From Progne subis subis (lineage: Eukaryota; Chordata; Aves; Passeriformes; Hirundinidae), in assembly GCA_022316685.1 (NCBI GenBank), contig JAKJHU010000067.1, positions 1,922,001 to 1,986,000 on the forward strand: a stretch of DNA of 64,000 nucleotides. Direction: 5' to 3'. The first letter of the stretch is position 1. Every line of letters starts with the position of its first letter. The position numbers and the translations under genes were made by a program. The notes beneath the pieces were generated by a model, which was not told where the DNA came from, made no database searches, and saw only the letters and a list, made by a program, of their open reading frames with translations. Of this stretch, positions 1 to 12,309 are shown one piece after another.

Positions 1-602
1 GCTTGTGGGCACTTTGTGGGCACTTTTAAAATAAATATTTTTTTCCACTTTTCTCCAAGGAAGTTCTTTCCCAGACCAGTTGGGAAAGTGGCCGTTTGCG
101 TTTGCTTCCCAGAGGGACCCAATTCAGGGGTTTTCTCACAAGTTTGTCCTAAACCAGGACATCCTTAGAGTTATACCTTTAATTTTGAGGCTGAATTTCA
201 TTTTCAGTGAATCACCAGGTATTTGAAGTGTCAAAGTAATCATTGAAGAATGTCTAATGATCTGGGTTTTGGTCTAAATATTGGTGAGTCTCTTCCAGGG
301 AAAGGCTGAGAGCTACATCTTTTTCCATTGGCTACACTGTGGATTTACCAAGTTTCAACCTTTGCATAATGTAGTATCTTTAAAAGGATTATAAGTTATA
401 GGTAAAACTAAGGGTCTGAGCTTTACCCATTCAACCAGGTCAGTTAACACATACTATTTTATTCCAACAAATAAAACAATAAGCTATAAAAAAGTGACTT
501 GTAATGATTCACAAAATTTGTGATTTATAAACAAATATATCAGTTATAAATTACTGTTAAAACTGAGTTAAAAAACCTTTGTTTTTTACTACACCAGCAA
601 AA
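1..602. other. Unassigned AT-rich flank
   Basis: This stretch is AT-rich single-copy-looking DNA. I see no exon-like frame, RNA gene or recognisable repeat in it. It ends at the target-site duplication of the LTR that starts at 609. Confidence 0.5.
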
Positions 603-608
603 CATGTA

Positions 609-930
609 TGTGGTATTTCTTCACAAGACTAGACGACCACCGATGGCAAAAAGAAAGAGCCTGCTCTTTGTCCAGGAGGGAAAATATTGCTTTATTCTCC
701 AGTCCTGCCCTGCTTGGCTGGAGATCTTCCCGATAGCTCGCTGGTGCCAGAGAGACTTCGGCCCTGCCCATACGGGGGCTTTTTCCCCAGGGGGCAGGGC
801 CCAGAGGCAGGGACAAACCAACACCCAATCAGGGATAAAGTGGGCAGGGAACAGAGTTGGGTTACAGCTGAGCAAGGACAAACCACGTGATTACAAATCC
901 GATGAAACACAATATTAATACATTACAACA
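609..930 (-). mobile_element. Solo LTR, ERVK-like, with near-perfect 6-bp duplication
   Basis: Read on the minus strand, the element starts TGTGTTGTAATG and ends AATACCACA, which is the TG...CA form of a retroviral LTR. It is flanked by CATGTA (603-608) and CATATA (931-936), a 6-bp target-site duplication with one mismatch. A polyadenylation signal AATAAA lies on the minus strand at 691-696. A CCAAT-type motif (CCAATCA on plus) lies near 826. At 322 bp it is short for an LTR. A 6-bp duplication is typical of class II (ERVK or alpharetrovirus-like) elements. Both ends resemble the LTR at 58412-58936, and the upstream part resembles the one at about 4886-5572. There is no internal coding region. 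Open frames here are LTR sequence read by chance. Confidence 0.8.
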
Positions 931-936
931 CATATA

Positions 937-1804
937 TACACTGATTTTAGTAATTTTGTGATAATTTTAATTTTTTAATTTTTTTTTGCATTAATTTACT
1001 GGGTTTTGAGCTTTCTGAAACCTAATGTTGTGCATCATCAACACACAAAATGCAGCATTTGAAACACAGCATTTGGACTACTGAAATTTACTGGGCTTAT
1101 CCGTCAAACCTCTAAAGTAATTTTGTAATTGCTGCATATATTGAAAAACAAAACAAAACCAAACAAAACAAAACCAAACAAAACAAAACCACCAAAAAAA
1201 ACCCCAAAACAAAAACCGCCAACCAAACAAAAACAAAATCACACCCCCCCTCCCAAAAGGTGCAAGAACATTTTAGTATTTGTCTTCAAGGTGATTCTGC
1301 CCATTAAACTTTTTTTTTTTTTTAATATCCTTTATTAATTATAATATTTTACTGCAGTATTAGAAAGGATCATAACAAAATTATGCTAGAGGATGGATTT
1401 GTACCAAAGAATTAATCTGTTAACAAAAGATAATACAGTTCCTTGAATCCAGACAGATGGCCTATGATCCACTTTATCTTTCAGTCCAAGATCTAAAAAT
1501 GGCTTCATTCTTAGGCTTTATTTAATTTGATTGTTCCTATTACACCTCTTTATTTCTCTTCTAATATTTTGTTTGTTTTTCTCCTCACAAACATAAGCTT
1601 TTTTTTAGCAAAAACCATGATAAAATAGAACAGAAAATCAAGAGGAATTTTCCATATATATAGAAATAATTTATAAAACTAGCACTTTTTTCTATAAACA
1701 GAAAAAGTAAGATACAGATAAGAGGATTTTTTTTTTTTTTTTTTTTTTTCTTTTTCAATATGGCATTGTCATAACTAAGGAAGTTTAAACAGAGACATTG
1801 TAGA
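937..1804. other. Unassigned AT-rich stretch with A-rich and T-rich low complexity
   Basis: An A-rich tract of repeated AAAAC/AAACC units lies at about 1135-1245, and T-runs lie at 1310-1323 and 1729-1749. No gene is seen. A small open frame across the AAAAC tract gives only Lys/Thr/Pro/Asn repeats and is an artefact. Confidence 0.5.
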
Positions 1805-1950
1805 ATTTATCCTCGGTGAAACTCAAAATCCTACCAGACACAGCCCTGAGCAGCCTGCTCTAGCTGACCCTGATCTGGGCAGAGATTCGACTAGCAGATG
1901 TCCATGTGTCTCTTCCAAACAAATTGTCCTGACTCTACATCCATGGAATT
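1805..1950 (+). mobile_element. CR1 LINE 3'-end fragment
   Basis: The stretch has the order of the CR1 3' end. A run like 'cagccctgagcagcctgctctag' (about 1841-1863) is followed by 'gaccctgatctgggcag', then a decayed 'gactagcagatgtcc', then a pyrimidine-rich 'tctcttccaa'. In intact CR1 this is the stop-proximal and 3' UTR segment. Only about 145 bp remain and the terminal 8-bp repeats are gone, so this is an old, 5'-truncated copy. Confidence 0.7.
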
Positions 1951-2347
1951 CTTTGCTTTGCAACCCTGTAATATCACAAAATATCTTGACAGGGGATATA
2001 CATTCACAGAGAATGACCCATAACCATCTTGTATAATGGTGTTGAAAGCAGCATTCAGGTTAGCATGAAATTTGAAGCTGTAGCAAATTTTAGCAAATAT
2101 TCAAACATATTCAAAAACTTTTAGATAGTTTGTGTAATTGAGACAACAGATGAGAAAAGCAGATCAGTATTAAAAAAAACCAAAAGAATAACTGGACAAC
2201 AAACTGTCCAATCTATTTTTTGTCCAATTAATTAATAATGCTGGACAATTTTTATGGAAAGAAACAGTCATCGAGCATGATGATCTGAAAAAGTTTTACA
2301 TTGCTATCCTGAAAATAAATAAATAAATAAATAAATAGATAGAATAG

Positions 2348-2379
<32 letters not shown>

Positions 2380-2475
2380 AAAAAAACATGAACACAAACA
2401 ACAAACTCAACCATTCTGCAAGTGACAAAGTGTGGGAAACATACTCTGTTTACAGTCACCTTGTTTTATTAGTGG
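1951..2475. other. Unassigned stretch with (AAAT)n and (CAA)n microsatellites
   Basis: An (AAAT)n run lies at about 2311-2336 and a (CAA)n run at about 2352-2380, followed by an A-run. I see nothing else that can be named. The stretch ends at the GGAAT duplication of the next LTR. Confidence 0.6.
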
Positions 2476-2480
2476 GGAAT

Positions 2481-4081
2481 TGTCATGGGTTGGCACAGTT
2501 TGGTTTTTTAGTTAGGGAGAAATGTGGACTGTTGCCCTGTCAGGGTATTAGAATTGTTTTAGAAAGGACAAGGACCTATCAGAGACTGGCTTGGGATATT
2601 GGCATCTGCTTTGACCACTGAGAATGTTGAAGGCGACTTCGGGAAGTACCCATATAAATCCTGCTTTTGTTCAAGTCAACTCTTTTTCCTCCTGGCCAGC
2701 TGAACAGGTAACATTGAGTTGGGCCTATTGCTTCCTGGTCCCCCCTTGTGGGGGGGGAGCTGGCCCCAATGCCTAGCAGGGCTCCATTGGCACCTGGAGG
2801 GGGAAGAGAGGTTGCAGCTTAACATCAACTGCTTTTAAAACCCTCCCCAGAGCCCTTAGAGCAGGGAGGGATCTCTGCCTGGCCCTTGATATAAGCTATA
2901 GGCCCGGTTGGGCCAAGGCCACCCTGATTGTCACCGAGGGGTGGGCAGAGCTCTCCTCCCTCCCGTCCTCCTCTGGTGATTTCCAGACAGAGAAGAAAAG
3001 TGTGGAGGGAGGAAACCTGGGCTGATCTGAGGTGCACCAGGGGAGACTGCCTGTCCTACAGAGATCACATGGCCACTGCAGGCCTGGGCAGATTTAACCC
3101 TTCCCTGGCAACATGAAGCTTCCAAGGCCTAATCCTTCTCTGAGAAAGAGAAGAAAGAGACAAAGTGGACATAGAAAAGACACTGCATGAAGTCAGTGGA
3201 GCAAGAGTGAAAGAACTGACAAAGATTATTAGAAGGAGGGATTGAGGAAGTAGACATTTTTTAACTGGACTTCTCTGGTGCAAACTATGGAGAAATGGAC
3301 TGTTTCTTGTAACATCTTAATGTTGTTTAGGGGAATGCTCATTCTAATCAAAGCTGGGGATTGATATGATTGAGATTTTCACTCCTGGGGTAAAAGGAGG
3401 TCTCAGCCTTTAAGACGAAGATGATGTTAGAAAATGTTTTGAAGCCCTCAGCTGCTGGGGTAAAAGGAGGTCTCTATTTATTTTGAGATAGAGATAATTT
3501 TAGAGAAAAAAGAAGAGAATGCTTGTTTTGTATTAAAGGAAGCATTCTTCAACAGTACCCCAGATACACTGAGAGGCCCATGAGTAGCTAAGGGAAAAGC
3601 TGCTGATGGGTGGGACTGCACAACTTGAAAAAACTCGAGGCAGTTGCAGATTTGTGACATTGGGAGCCACTAGACCATTGTAGTCTTGTTGCAAATGTCT
3701 CCATGGTACTCTAGAGAGACTCCTCTCCCAAACTGATGAAAGATTATGCTTAAATGGTGAAACTGACTGAAAATCACAGGTTGTGTCTCTCTATGTTGTT
3801 TGTAAGAAAGTTAACAGGTTTTAAGGGAAGGCAAGAGTGTTTTGAAGTTTCATTTTGTTTTTGTTGTGTTTTCTTCCAACTTTTCCATTTTTTAGTGTGT
3901 GCTAATACAACTGATTGCTTATTTTTAAGCTTGAGCCTGCTTTGCTTCTCCTGATCCTCTCCCACAAAACCTGAATAAACAATAGGACCACTACACTAAA
4001 TTTGGCAAACAAAATCTGGCAAATATGAAACCGCTCCACATTAATTGGTATTTCTGCCTGGTTTTGACTAAAACCATTACA
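2481..4081 (+). mobile_element. Long (1.6 kb) solo LTR, ERVL-like, perfect 5-bp duplication
   Basis: The element starts TGTCATGGGTTGG and ends AAACCATTACA. It is flanked on both sides by GGAAT (2476-2480 and 4082-4086), a perfect 5-bp target-site duplication of the kind made by ERVL-class integrases. A TATA box (TATAAA, 2653-2658) sits about 170 bp into the element. A strong splice-donor consensus (CAG then GTAAC, GT at 2708-2709) lies about 50 bp further on. AATAAA is at 3974-3979 near the 3' end. This implies an unusually long region between the start site and the poly(A) site, and a donor inside the LTR, as is known for foamy viruses, which are distant relatives of ERVL. A second copy lies inverted at about 60012-61684. 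No protein-coding body is present. A non-autonomous element of another kind is a less likely alternative. Confidence 0.85.
2653..2712 (+). promoter_or_regulatory. LTR core promoter and conserved splice donor
   Basis: TATAAA at 2653-2658 is preceded by GGGAAGTACCCA and followed by a pyrimidine-rich stretch. The donor CAG|GTAAC has its GT at 2708-2709. The same pair, TATA then CAG|GTAAC with similar spacing, is present in the inverted copy (TATA at 61504-61510, donor at 61444-61445 on the minus strand). Its retention in two diverged copies suggests it belonged to the ancestral element. Present-day activity is not shown by the sequence. Confidence 0.55.
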
Positions 4082-4086
4082 GGAAT

Positions 4087-4885
4087 ACTGATTATACCCT
4101 ATAAGCTTTCCAATTTCACAAAGTAGATTTAGTCTCTTAATGTCAATATGCCAAAATAAAAGTTAATGTTAATGCTATTACTTGTATGATGATCTCGTAG
4201 TCTCATTTATCTCACAATGATGCACTGGCTTTTCTTTACTACGCAAAGATTAGATAGGGAAGTGCTATGGACAGAAATCACCGTCAACAAGACACCACGT
4301 GTAGGCATCAGGGGTGTTTTTTCCTAGAGACTCTGAAGTTGTCAGAAATCCAGCGTCTTTTTACAGAGCTTAAAGAATTAAATTTCCCCCTCTATCCTAC
4401 ACATTATAATCAAAATTGTGTGCATATGCATGTGCATGCATACATGTGCACTTATATATATATATATACAAGCTCACACAGATACACATATGATTTTGCT
4501 TTTATTTTGCTTTTCTGGGATTTATTTCCATGTCCCAGAAAAGTAATTTTCTAGGAATGTTGCTCATTGCAAAAAATAACAGACCTCAGCATCAATGTCA
4601 GAATCTAAGTCTCTGACAAAGTACTTCACCCATGGAGGGTGTACTACTTAGTATCAAATTCATTTATTTTAAAAATAGCTGATGCCACATAGTATTTCTG
4701 ATTTGTGTGGTTATATTGTGATACAAAGTGATACAATGATACAAAATGCATGTTACACTTAGCAAGATACAACAATTGCAATATACAATTCAATCACCAT
4801 AACAATGGGATTCCCATTACTGGTCTTCATGATGTTCTCACTCTTACAGTGCTGGGCAGATCCAGTCTCCAGAGGGGAACACGTG
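4087..4885. other. Unassigned stretch between LTRs
   Basis: AT-rich DNA with alternating TG/CA and a short (TA)n at about 4452-4469. The part from about 4740 to 4885 could belong to the body or the U5 of the following minus-strand retroviral element, but I cannot settle this. No gene is seen. Confidence 0.4.
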
Positions 4886-5572
4886 TGTTGCTTGTCTCTA
4901 TCACAGCTGCTGGCTCTGTTTTGCCCAAGCTAGCTCAAGACGGTGACAACACAGGAAAACTCCACTGGGTCCTAGAAACCAGGAGAGCAGCTAAGGAGTT
5001 TTCCCCCTTTTCATGAGAGAGAGACCCTGTCTGTGGCAGAGGAAAGGAGTCAGACTTGGGGAAAGGGCAAAGTCTAATGTCTTTACTCCAGTCTTTATCC
5101 CGTCCTGATCAGACAGGATAAAGATCTACCTCGGTTCCGCTGCTCAGGCCAAGTCCTTGCCTAGCCTCATAGTCTGGGCTTATATACAAGGGAGGGGCTA
5201 AAGGAGGGAACAAACCAACACCCAATGAGGGATAAGGTGGGAGTGGAACAGGGTTGGAGGGACCATTAATGGGAATGGGACCATAAATGGGAACCAATGG
5301 GAACATAAAGGGAGGAACCTCTTCGGCTCCTGCCCTATCATTCAATGTCCTTACCCGAACTTTCCAGAAGCTGGGAGGAACAGCCAAATGATAGACAGGG
5401 CCCGTAGGAGGGGACTGGGAGGAGTGACAGGGAAAAGGGGTAGGGACAAACCCTGGCATAGAACACTTTCCAGGAGAACAGGGGAGTACAGGACAAACCA
5501 TTATAACACAAAACCCAATACAAAAATAAGTAACATAAAATACAATATGAAAACAAATAACACAATGCAGCA
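4886..5572 (-). mobile_element. ERV LTR, ends uncertain
   Basis: The segment from about 5040 to 5572 is clearly LTR. It shares the plus-strand run 'aaccaacacccaat.agggataa' (about 5212-5236) and the 'ctttactccagtc' block with the LTR at 609-930, in the same order and on the same strand. The ends are proposed from CACGTG (4880-4885) and CATGTG (5573-5578), a possible 6-bp duplication with one mismatch, bounding TG...CA on the minus strand. An alternative left end is near 5014-5033. The middle holds short GGGAA-rich direct repeats (about 5255-5320). The 154-codon minus-strand frame across it is compositionally LTR (Pro/Ser-rich) and is not treated as a gene. Confidence 0.65.
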
Positions 5573-5578
5573 CATGTG

Positions 5579-7093
5579 TGTTAACTAGCTAAAGTCCCTT
5601 GCCCTCATCAAAGTTCTTGTCCTACTTGTGTGGCTTTATACACTATGTTGGGCTGACCTGTTTACTTACACATCCCTCCATGTTGCTTTGGCTAAGTAGG
5701 GTAGACATTCACAGTCTTTTGAGTGTGAATGAACTCTGGGAATCATTTACAGCAGCAACTGATACACCCTAAAACAAAAGCCACCCTCAGGCTGTTGTCA
5801 CACTGACACAGGCTGTTGTTGAACATAGAATGGTGTCACTGATTTCAGCAGCAAAGCACCTGCCTTTTTCAGATTAACATTTGCAAATGTTTTCATAATG
5901 TAAAGTAGGTAATTAATTTAAGTAGAAGAGTTTTTTCAAGCAGAAGGCTAGACTGACAACTTGAAAAATCTTAAAGAGGAAGGAACTGTTATACTCTAAT
6001 TGAAAAGAGAGTACAGCTTTATTCTACCCTGATGTCTTCAGAATCCACAGGCATATGTTTTCAGAAAATTTCTTGTTTCTATGGACAGCTCAGATATTAT
6101 TAAAAAAAAAAAAAAAAACATCAAAAAAAGGCAATTACAAACAATCATACAAACGAGTAAGCTACGCAGCATGTCAGCCCAGAGGCCCATCAATCTAGCA
6201 TTGTCTTAAACAGGAGCTGAAAGAAGATTACTGTGAAACAGCATAGTAATAGGATCCACATGCAGTGATATTTTCCCAGACTATTCTGCAACCCTCCAGC
6301 AATCTGCAAATTCATAAGCCTGAAGTGATATGTTTGTTTTCTAATGACCATCAAGGGAATTATTTCCCCCATAAATTTATAATAACCATAATATGTTGTG
6401 ACAAGGAAATCTGCACCTTAATTTTACACACTGAGAATCTACCAAAAGGCAGTTGGGACTGATTTCTATTATTTTTTTAATAGCCAATAGCTAGATCTGC
6501 TACTTTTCCCGATACAGGCTTCCATGCTACTCTAGAGATTATTATTTAATTAATTCAGTGTTATTGTGCATATCTATCCTTCATTCTTCCTGTAAGAAAA
6601 ATATTTTAAAAATTACTGACTACATTCATGCAGATTGTATGAGTGGTATACTCTGATGGATTTTCAGAAGAACTGGTTTTACCTAACAGCAAGGAAGAGA
6701 TTCTTAAATCCAGATGAATTGGTTTTGGTCAAACTACGTGAGATGGAAACTTATTCCAAAACATTCAATGAAAAAAGAGAAGAGAATAAAAAATGCTTTC
6801 TACAACACAGTTCTTATTTTCTTTATAGCTCACACTGTCAGCAATGTTCAAATAAGAATAAAAGATCCTCTTTGCCTTGTAATGGAGCTATTTGTCATTT
6901 ATTTTTTTCTGATTTTATTTTCAATATAACTTTCAAGCATACAAGTATCTACCACAAGGTTAATCATTGTATTGCACTCAGGCAGCTTGTTTGATGTTGC
7001 ACTTTTTCATAAGCTACCTATATGATTTAGAAGTTTAATTCCCACTTACATTAAATGAAACAGTCCTGTGAAATAAGACGAGATAGCTGTCAT

Positions 7094-7136
<43 letters not shown>

Positions 7137-7260
7137 AATCAGAATTCTACCCATAACTGTTACATTATTTTCTTGTGTGTATAAAGTTTTTTTTGTTTTG
7201 TTTTGTTTTTGTTGTTGTTTTGATTTTTTTTTTGTTTTGTTTTTGTTTTTGTTTTTTTTT
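5579..7260. other. Unassigned stretch, poly(A) and T/TTTTG-rich tracts
   Basis: No exon or named repeat is seen. A 34-nt A-run lies at 7100-7133 and a TTTTG-rich tract at about 7185-7260. The open frame at 6635-6994 has no recognisable domain and its composition is like the surrounding AT-rich DNA. Confidence 0.5.
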
Positions 7261-8480
7261 CCCTTAGAGGCAATTACTATTTAATTATTAATATAAAATA
7301 GAAAATATTTACAAGGGGAAACTGAGACATATGTACCCCATAGCTGTAATCTGATGAGTTCAGCAATACCTGAGTTATATGGAATGAGGTTAAAGTTTTT
7401 ACTTTGATTATGGAGACAAAGTTTGAACCTGAGGCTGTGGTTGTATTCTATATTCCTGAATAAAACAAAGGCAGGCATCAATCCAGACATAAGTGGCATG
7501 GGTAAACTCAAGTTTAAACTAGGTAGAACTCAAGTCTTTTAACCAATTGGGGTTACAGTCCACAATACCCTATCATTAGTCCAAATTTCATCTCAGTTTA
7601 TGCAGTACTGATACCTCAGCTCTTGATACATTGTCCTTTGACCAAGATCATTGTCACAGACAAATTACCAACACTCTGCCTCTTGACAGCCTGACTCTTT
7701 ACTGATAGCATCAGCATGGGCAGGATGCCATCCACATTATCCATGTGGTATGATACTCTCAAATCACTTTGGTGGAGTCAAAAGGCAGTCAACCCTTACG
7801 TGTATTAAAGAGACATTTGTGTGTTGGGGGTTGCTGCTGGATTACCAGAATACTAAGTGACCCAGGCACTCTGTCAGAGCCCTAGCATCACTTATGATCC
7901 TGTATTTGTTATCTATGATTGGGTGACTTGTATGCTCATGTTGTTGCTCTTCTGTTCACAATGTCTGAAATGTGATGATTCCATTGTATGAATTAAGCAA
8001 TGATTCTAAAGAAGAGGACGTATACTGTGAGTCTTAGGGCAAGACTCCAGAGCGTGAGACTGCGTACGAGTACAAAAGCATTCTGATGTTAATGGTAGAG
8101 GACTATGTGGAGATGCAGAGGCCACTCCTGTTTGAAGAGCCATCCTGTTGCCTTTTGGAAGCTGTAACTGAAGGGAACTGTTCTCCAAGCTATGCCCATT
8201 ATTTTCTTGGGAAAACAACTGAAATGACTTGATGAAATTAATTGCTGTGGAAGATCTGCATCCAATGCCTGATCTTATTCACAGATACCCTTTTTCCTGC
8301 TCAGATCCTGTTCTAATGTTGGATGGTGTCACCAAGACCCCAGAATGGTTTAGTGTCACCAAAAGAAGCAATCCTGTTCTCTTCAAAACCTCTTTACTCC
8401 TCTACTTTCTGTAAAGCTCCTTCCCTCATGCAACTGCACACCTTAGGCCCAGGTTCTTATATGTTTTGCTGACTGAACCT
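7261..8480. other. Unassigned, more complex stretch
   Basis: This part has fewer homopolymers and a higher GC content than its neighbours, with a few CpGs near 8055-8075. It looks like old single-copy DNA or a very old retroelement body. All six frames are broken within about 75 codons, and I recognise no motif. Confidence 0.35.
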
Positions 8481-9636
8481 CCAAAGGAATATTGACAGTT
8501 TTGATACTGTTTGATAGCTTTTGTTGCTTAGGGGATTTTGGCTTTCTTTTTATATTGGACATGTTGATTAAGGAGAGAGAGATTACCCAAAAAACATTTT
8601 GAAACAGTTCAATCTTTTTCCCACCAAGATGAATTTTTAATGGGTTTCTTTGAAAGAAAGAAAGAAAAAAATCTGAGTTGCTCAGAAAAAAAGAAAATTA
8701 CTCTGCATATTGTTTGTCTCTTGAATTGTAAGAAAAGAATAAAATACTGGGGAAAAGATAAAATACTTGATTTACAACTCAGTTGCATTTCATTGATTTC
8801 CTTTTTAGTCTAAAAATTGAAACCAACAAAAACTGAAAACCAACTAGCAAATGTTTCTGCATTTATTAAGAATTTATTTAAATCCTTCTATCTGGTTTGG
8901 AATGAAAGAACAGCCAAACTGTACATACTTAACATTCATGACCATCAAGACAACTTCATTAATTATAGCTTTAATAGTAAAAGGAAAACAAAAACAAAAA
9001 AACAAACAAAAAAAAAAGTGATATAGCATATGAAATAAAATTAAACAGAATTATAGTCTTGTACTTTTTCAAAATTTAAAAGAAAAATATTGCTATTTAT
9101 ATAGCAACAATATACTTTTCATAAAATATATTTTAGGATTTTAACTTTCTGCAACATCTACATTAAGTTTAGTTTTTACTTTTCAAATGTTTTGAATGAA
9201 AGAAGAACATGGTACTAATATTTTTAGTAAAGCATTAAGGTACTTACACCAACAGAAGAGTAAGGATTATGAAATACTAATTATAACTAAGTACTTATTA
9301 TGCATTCCAAGCACCACTAATATTTCTAGCACATAAGCCAAACTCCACTGATGTTAATTACATTAATCGTCTCATTATCTTCTCTGGGACTGGCATAAAT
9401 GAGTTAGACAATTAAGGTGGTTCCTTTTTTCACAGATATATCTGTACAACATACAGATTAGTACTGATAGGTGTATTGAAATAAAATCCCATTATATTTC
9501 CAAATGGCTTAATTTTGTTTTCCTATGGAGAAGGAGCAAATACATTTCCACAGTATACAAAATACAATTTTCTGTTTAAATTAGCTTTTAGAAATTCTGA
9601 CTTGATGGAGGTTCTTTATCTCATTTTTTCCCTTTT

Positions 9637-9680
<44 letters not shown>

Positions 9681-12284
9681 AAATTTTCCAGATGAACTTG
9701 TAAATCCTTAATTTCTTCTTAAATACACTGAAAAAATTAAAATGGAAAGCAGAACATTGTCTTATACAGTCAAAAAAAGGGAAAAACCTCACAGCACAGA
9801 ACATAAAGGTATTAGTCGTGAAATGACCAATGGTCACTCAACCCATCAAAATCCTTTTTAGCATTGCCTGTCTCTTAGGATGCCATCTAATTTTTGCAGC
9901 GTTTTCAATGTATTTTGTTTCAAAAATTATGCTTCATAGGCAATTCTACATTTCATGAGTCTGCACAATCAAATGTTTCTTGGCATCTGCTCTTTTTTGT
10001 CTCCTTTTGCCCTCCTCTCCTCCTCACACAAATCTGACCTGCAGAGGTTTTTTTGTTTGTTTTGTTTTTTTTCCCCACTATGAAGCCAAGAATTTGTGTT
10101 TTAAGTCTAAGAAGCCTTTTTATTAAATGTACTTTCAAAATACTTATCCCTTCCCATCCCTTCAAAAATCTAAACAAACAAAAAGAAAAACTGCCTCCAG
10201 CTGCTATTATTACTTTAGAGAGTGGGAATGCTTGAGAGATACTTCAAAACAAATATTGTCCACTTACTGATAAGTTTTTCTGGAGTGGGATACTCATATG
10301 TAAAAAATATATTAAAAAAAAAACCACAAAAAAAACACAAAAAAACCAAAAAACAAACAAACAAACAAACAAAAAAAACCAGTGAAAGACTATGTCACAG
10401 GACCAGGTTCCACAGAAAGACTGTACTGCTGCTATTTGTTGTAGTACCTTAGCTGATTTAAAGAAAAATAAAAGATATTTTATAGGGCCCTGACTTTTCA
10501 CATACATCCTTCCAAGGAAAAAAATGGAAATGAGAGTATTCTACCAATATTCAAGTTTTCCCATGAATATTGTTTAGAACTATGAGCAGTGTATAGTCTA
10601 TTAGGGGAAAAAAAAAAAAAAAAAAAAAAATCAGAAGAAATATTTCAATAAAACTAAAAAAAAAAAGTGAAGCTTCTCTTTGTTAATTTGTAATTCAACT
10701 ACATATATATTTTAGAAAAAATATCCAAGCTTGTCTGTCAGTTCACCTGATTATTTCTGCTGTTGATATATCACCTCAAAGACACAATTTTTGTTTTTTT
10801 CTTCTATTTTAAAATATTTTCTGTTATCACTTGTTCATTTTCTATATAATATATTCTATATATTCTAGACATATGAATTTCAAACTATTCTGTAACTGTT
10901 TTGGTTAATCTGAGTGTTACATTTTAAACATTTTCTTTTTGTAAGGGAGATACTAGAACTGGCTATGCTATTCTATTATTATTTTCACCCATGAATAATG
11001 AAGAAGTACCCTTCTCATTACTCAGTAGTACTCTCTTCATATAATCTTTGCAAAAACCACACTGGCATAGTAATTTCTATTTCATTCAGATTGTATTGAT
11101 TTCTTTGTCATATTTCAGATAGTTCCACAAAAGGTAGGATATGTTTCTTTCCCTGTTTGAAATTTAAAAGCCCACGGAAAACTTCTGTAGCTGAAATGAT
11201 CATTTCTCTTCAGAAGAAGAAAAAAAAAAAAAAAAGACTACTCTTCTTAGAGTGTGCATCTTTCAGTTCTCTTGCTTCCTACAGCTGATTGCAACATAAG
11301 TGCAACCTTTGAATTGCAGTACATTATTAATGTGTTTGAGAAAAGTCCCTTTGAAGTCTGATGAAAAGACTACAGGGAGAGACTTTTATAATATTTCTCA
11401 CATGGATTTCTCTTATAATAATTGATTCTTGTTCACAAAATAGAAATTTCTTGTTGCCAGGGCTCTTACAGGTTTTGCAGTTAATTTGTTATCAGTTTTG
11501 CTGAAATTTAAAATTGTGTTTTACTGGTGTTGCATGCGGCAATGTTACTATTAACACAAATTTGGGGCCCCAAGTGCAGATCTGTCTTAGCATGATGCTG
11601 AAAGAAGGAAACAAATCATGAGAAGAAGGTATTTCTTAATTATTCTTTTCCAACTTATATGTATCTATATATATATAATCACATATGTATAAAATATTTG
11701 TGTTTCAATTGTTTTACTTTAATATCAGTCTTGTAGAGAAAAGTAGAATTGTCAAAGTCATTTGGGATTTTTAGCTCCTAGTAATTTGGGTAGGTTTACT
11801 TTTGCCTTTTACCTTTCTTTTCTTGTGACATTAGTAACTAATGGTGAATATTTGAGTATCCAAACCCAAATATTGCTGTTTCCAGAATATTTTATGAATT
11901 TAAGTGAGACAAAGGAAATTCATTGTTAAAAAAGAAAAAAAAGGCATGATGAGAAAGAAGAGTAGAGAAATTAAGATTAAACAAATAGCATAAAACTTTT
12001 TTGTTCAATAAATTCTGTAGCACTTAGTCCACAGATCTAGTTTTATAAAAGGCATAAAGTAGTTAATAACTCATTCTGCACATTGTCTCCTCCCCCTGTC
12101 AAATTTGTATCTTTTATGAATTAGCTTTGTTCTTCATTCTGTAATATCATAGAGTTATGGTGTTTGGTGAACAATTTGGCCTTATGTCTAAATACTGAAG
12201 TATAGAGCAAAGAGTTTACTAAAGATATTTGATGTTTAAACCATTAGCCTTAAATTATGAAAACACTAAATGTAATAAATACGA
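8481..12284. other. Unassigned AT-rich stretch with simple repeats
   Basis: The contents I can name are an (AT)n tract at 9640-9675, T-rich and A-rich tracts (10047-10073 and 10312-10378), and A-runs at 10606-10630 and 11220-11235. No gene, LTR or CR1 fragment is recognised. Confidence 0.55.
9640..9675. repeat. (AT)n microsatellite
   Basis: An uninterrupted alternating AT tract of about 36 bp. It is a likely length-variable site. Confidence 0.9.
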
Positions 12285-12309
12285 TGGACCAAGTTTTATA
12301 AATTAAAAT

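Noticed and set aside
5109..5573. 154-codon minus-strand open frame, the longest in the window
   Set aside because: It lies inside an LTR. The composition is Pro/Ser-rich from GGGAA repeats, and no domain is visible.
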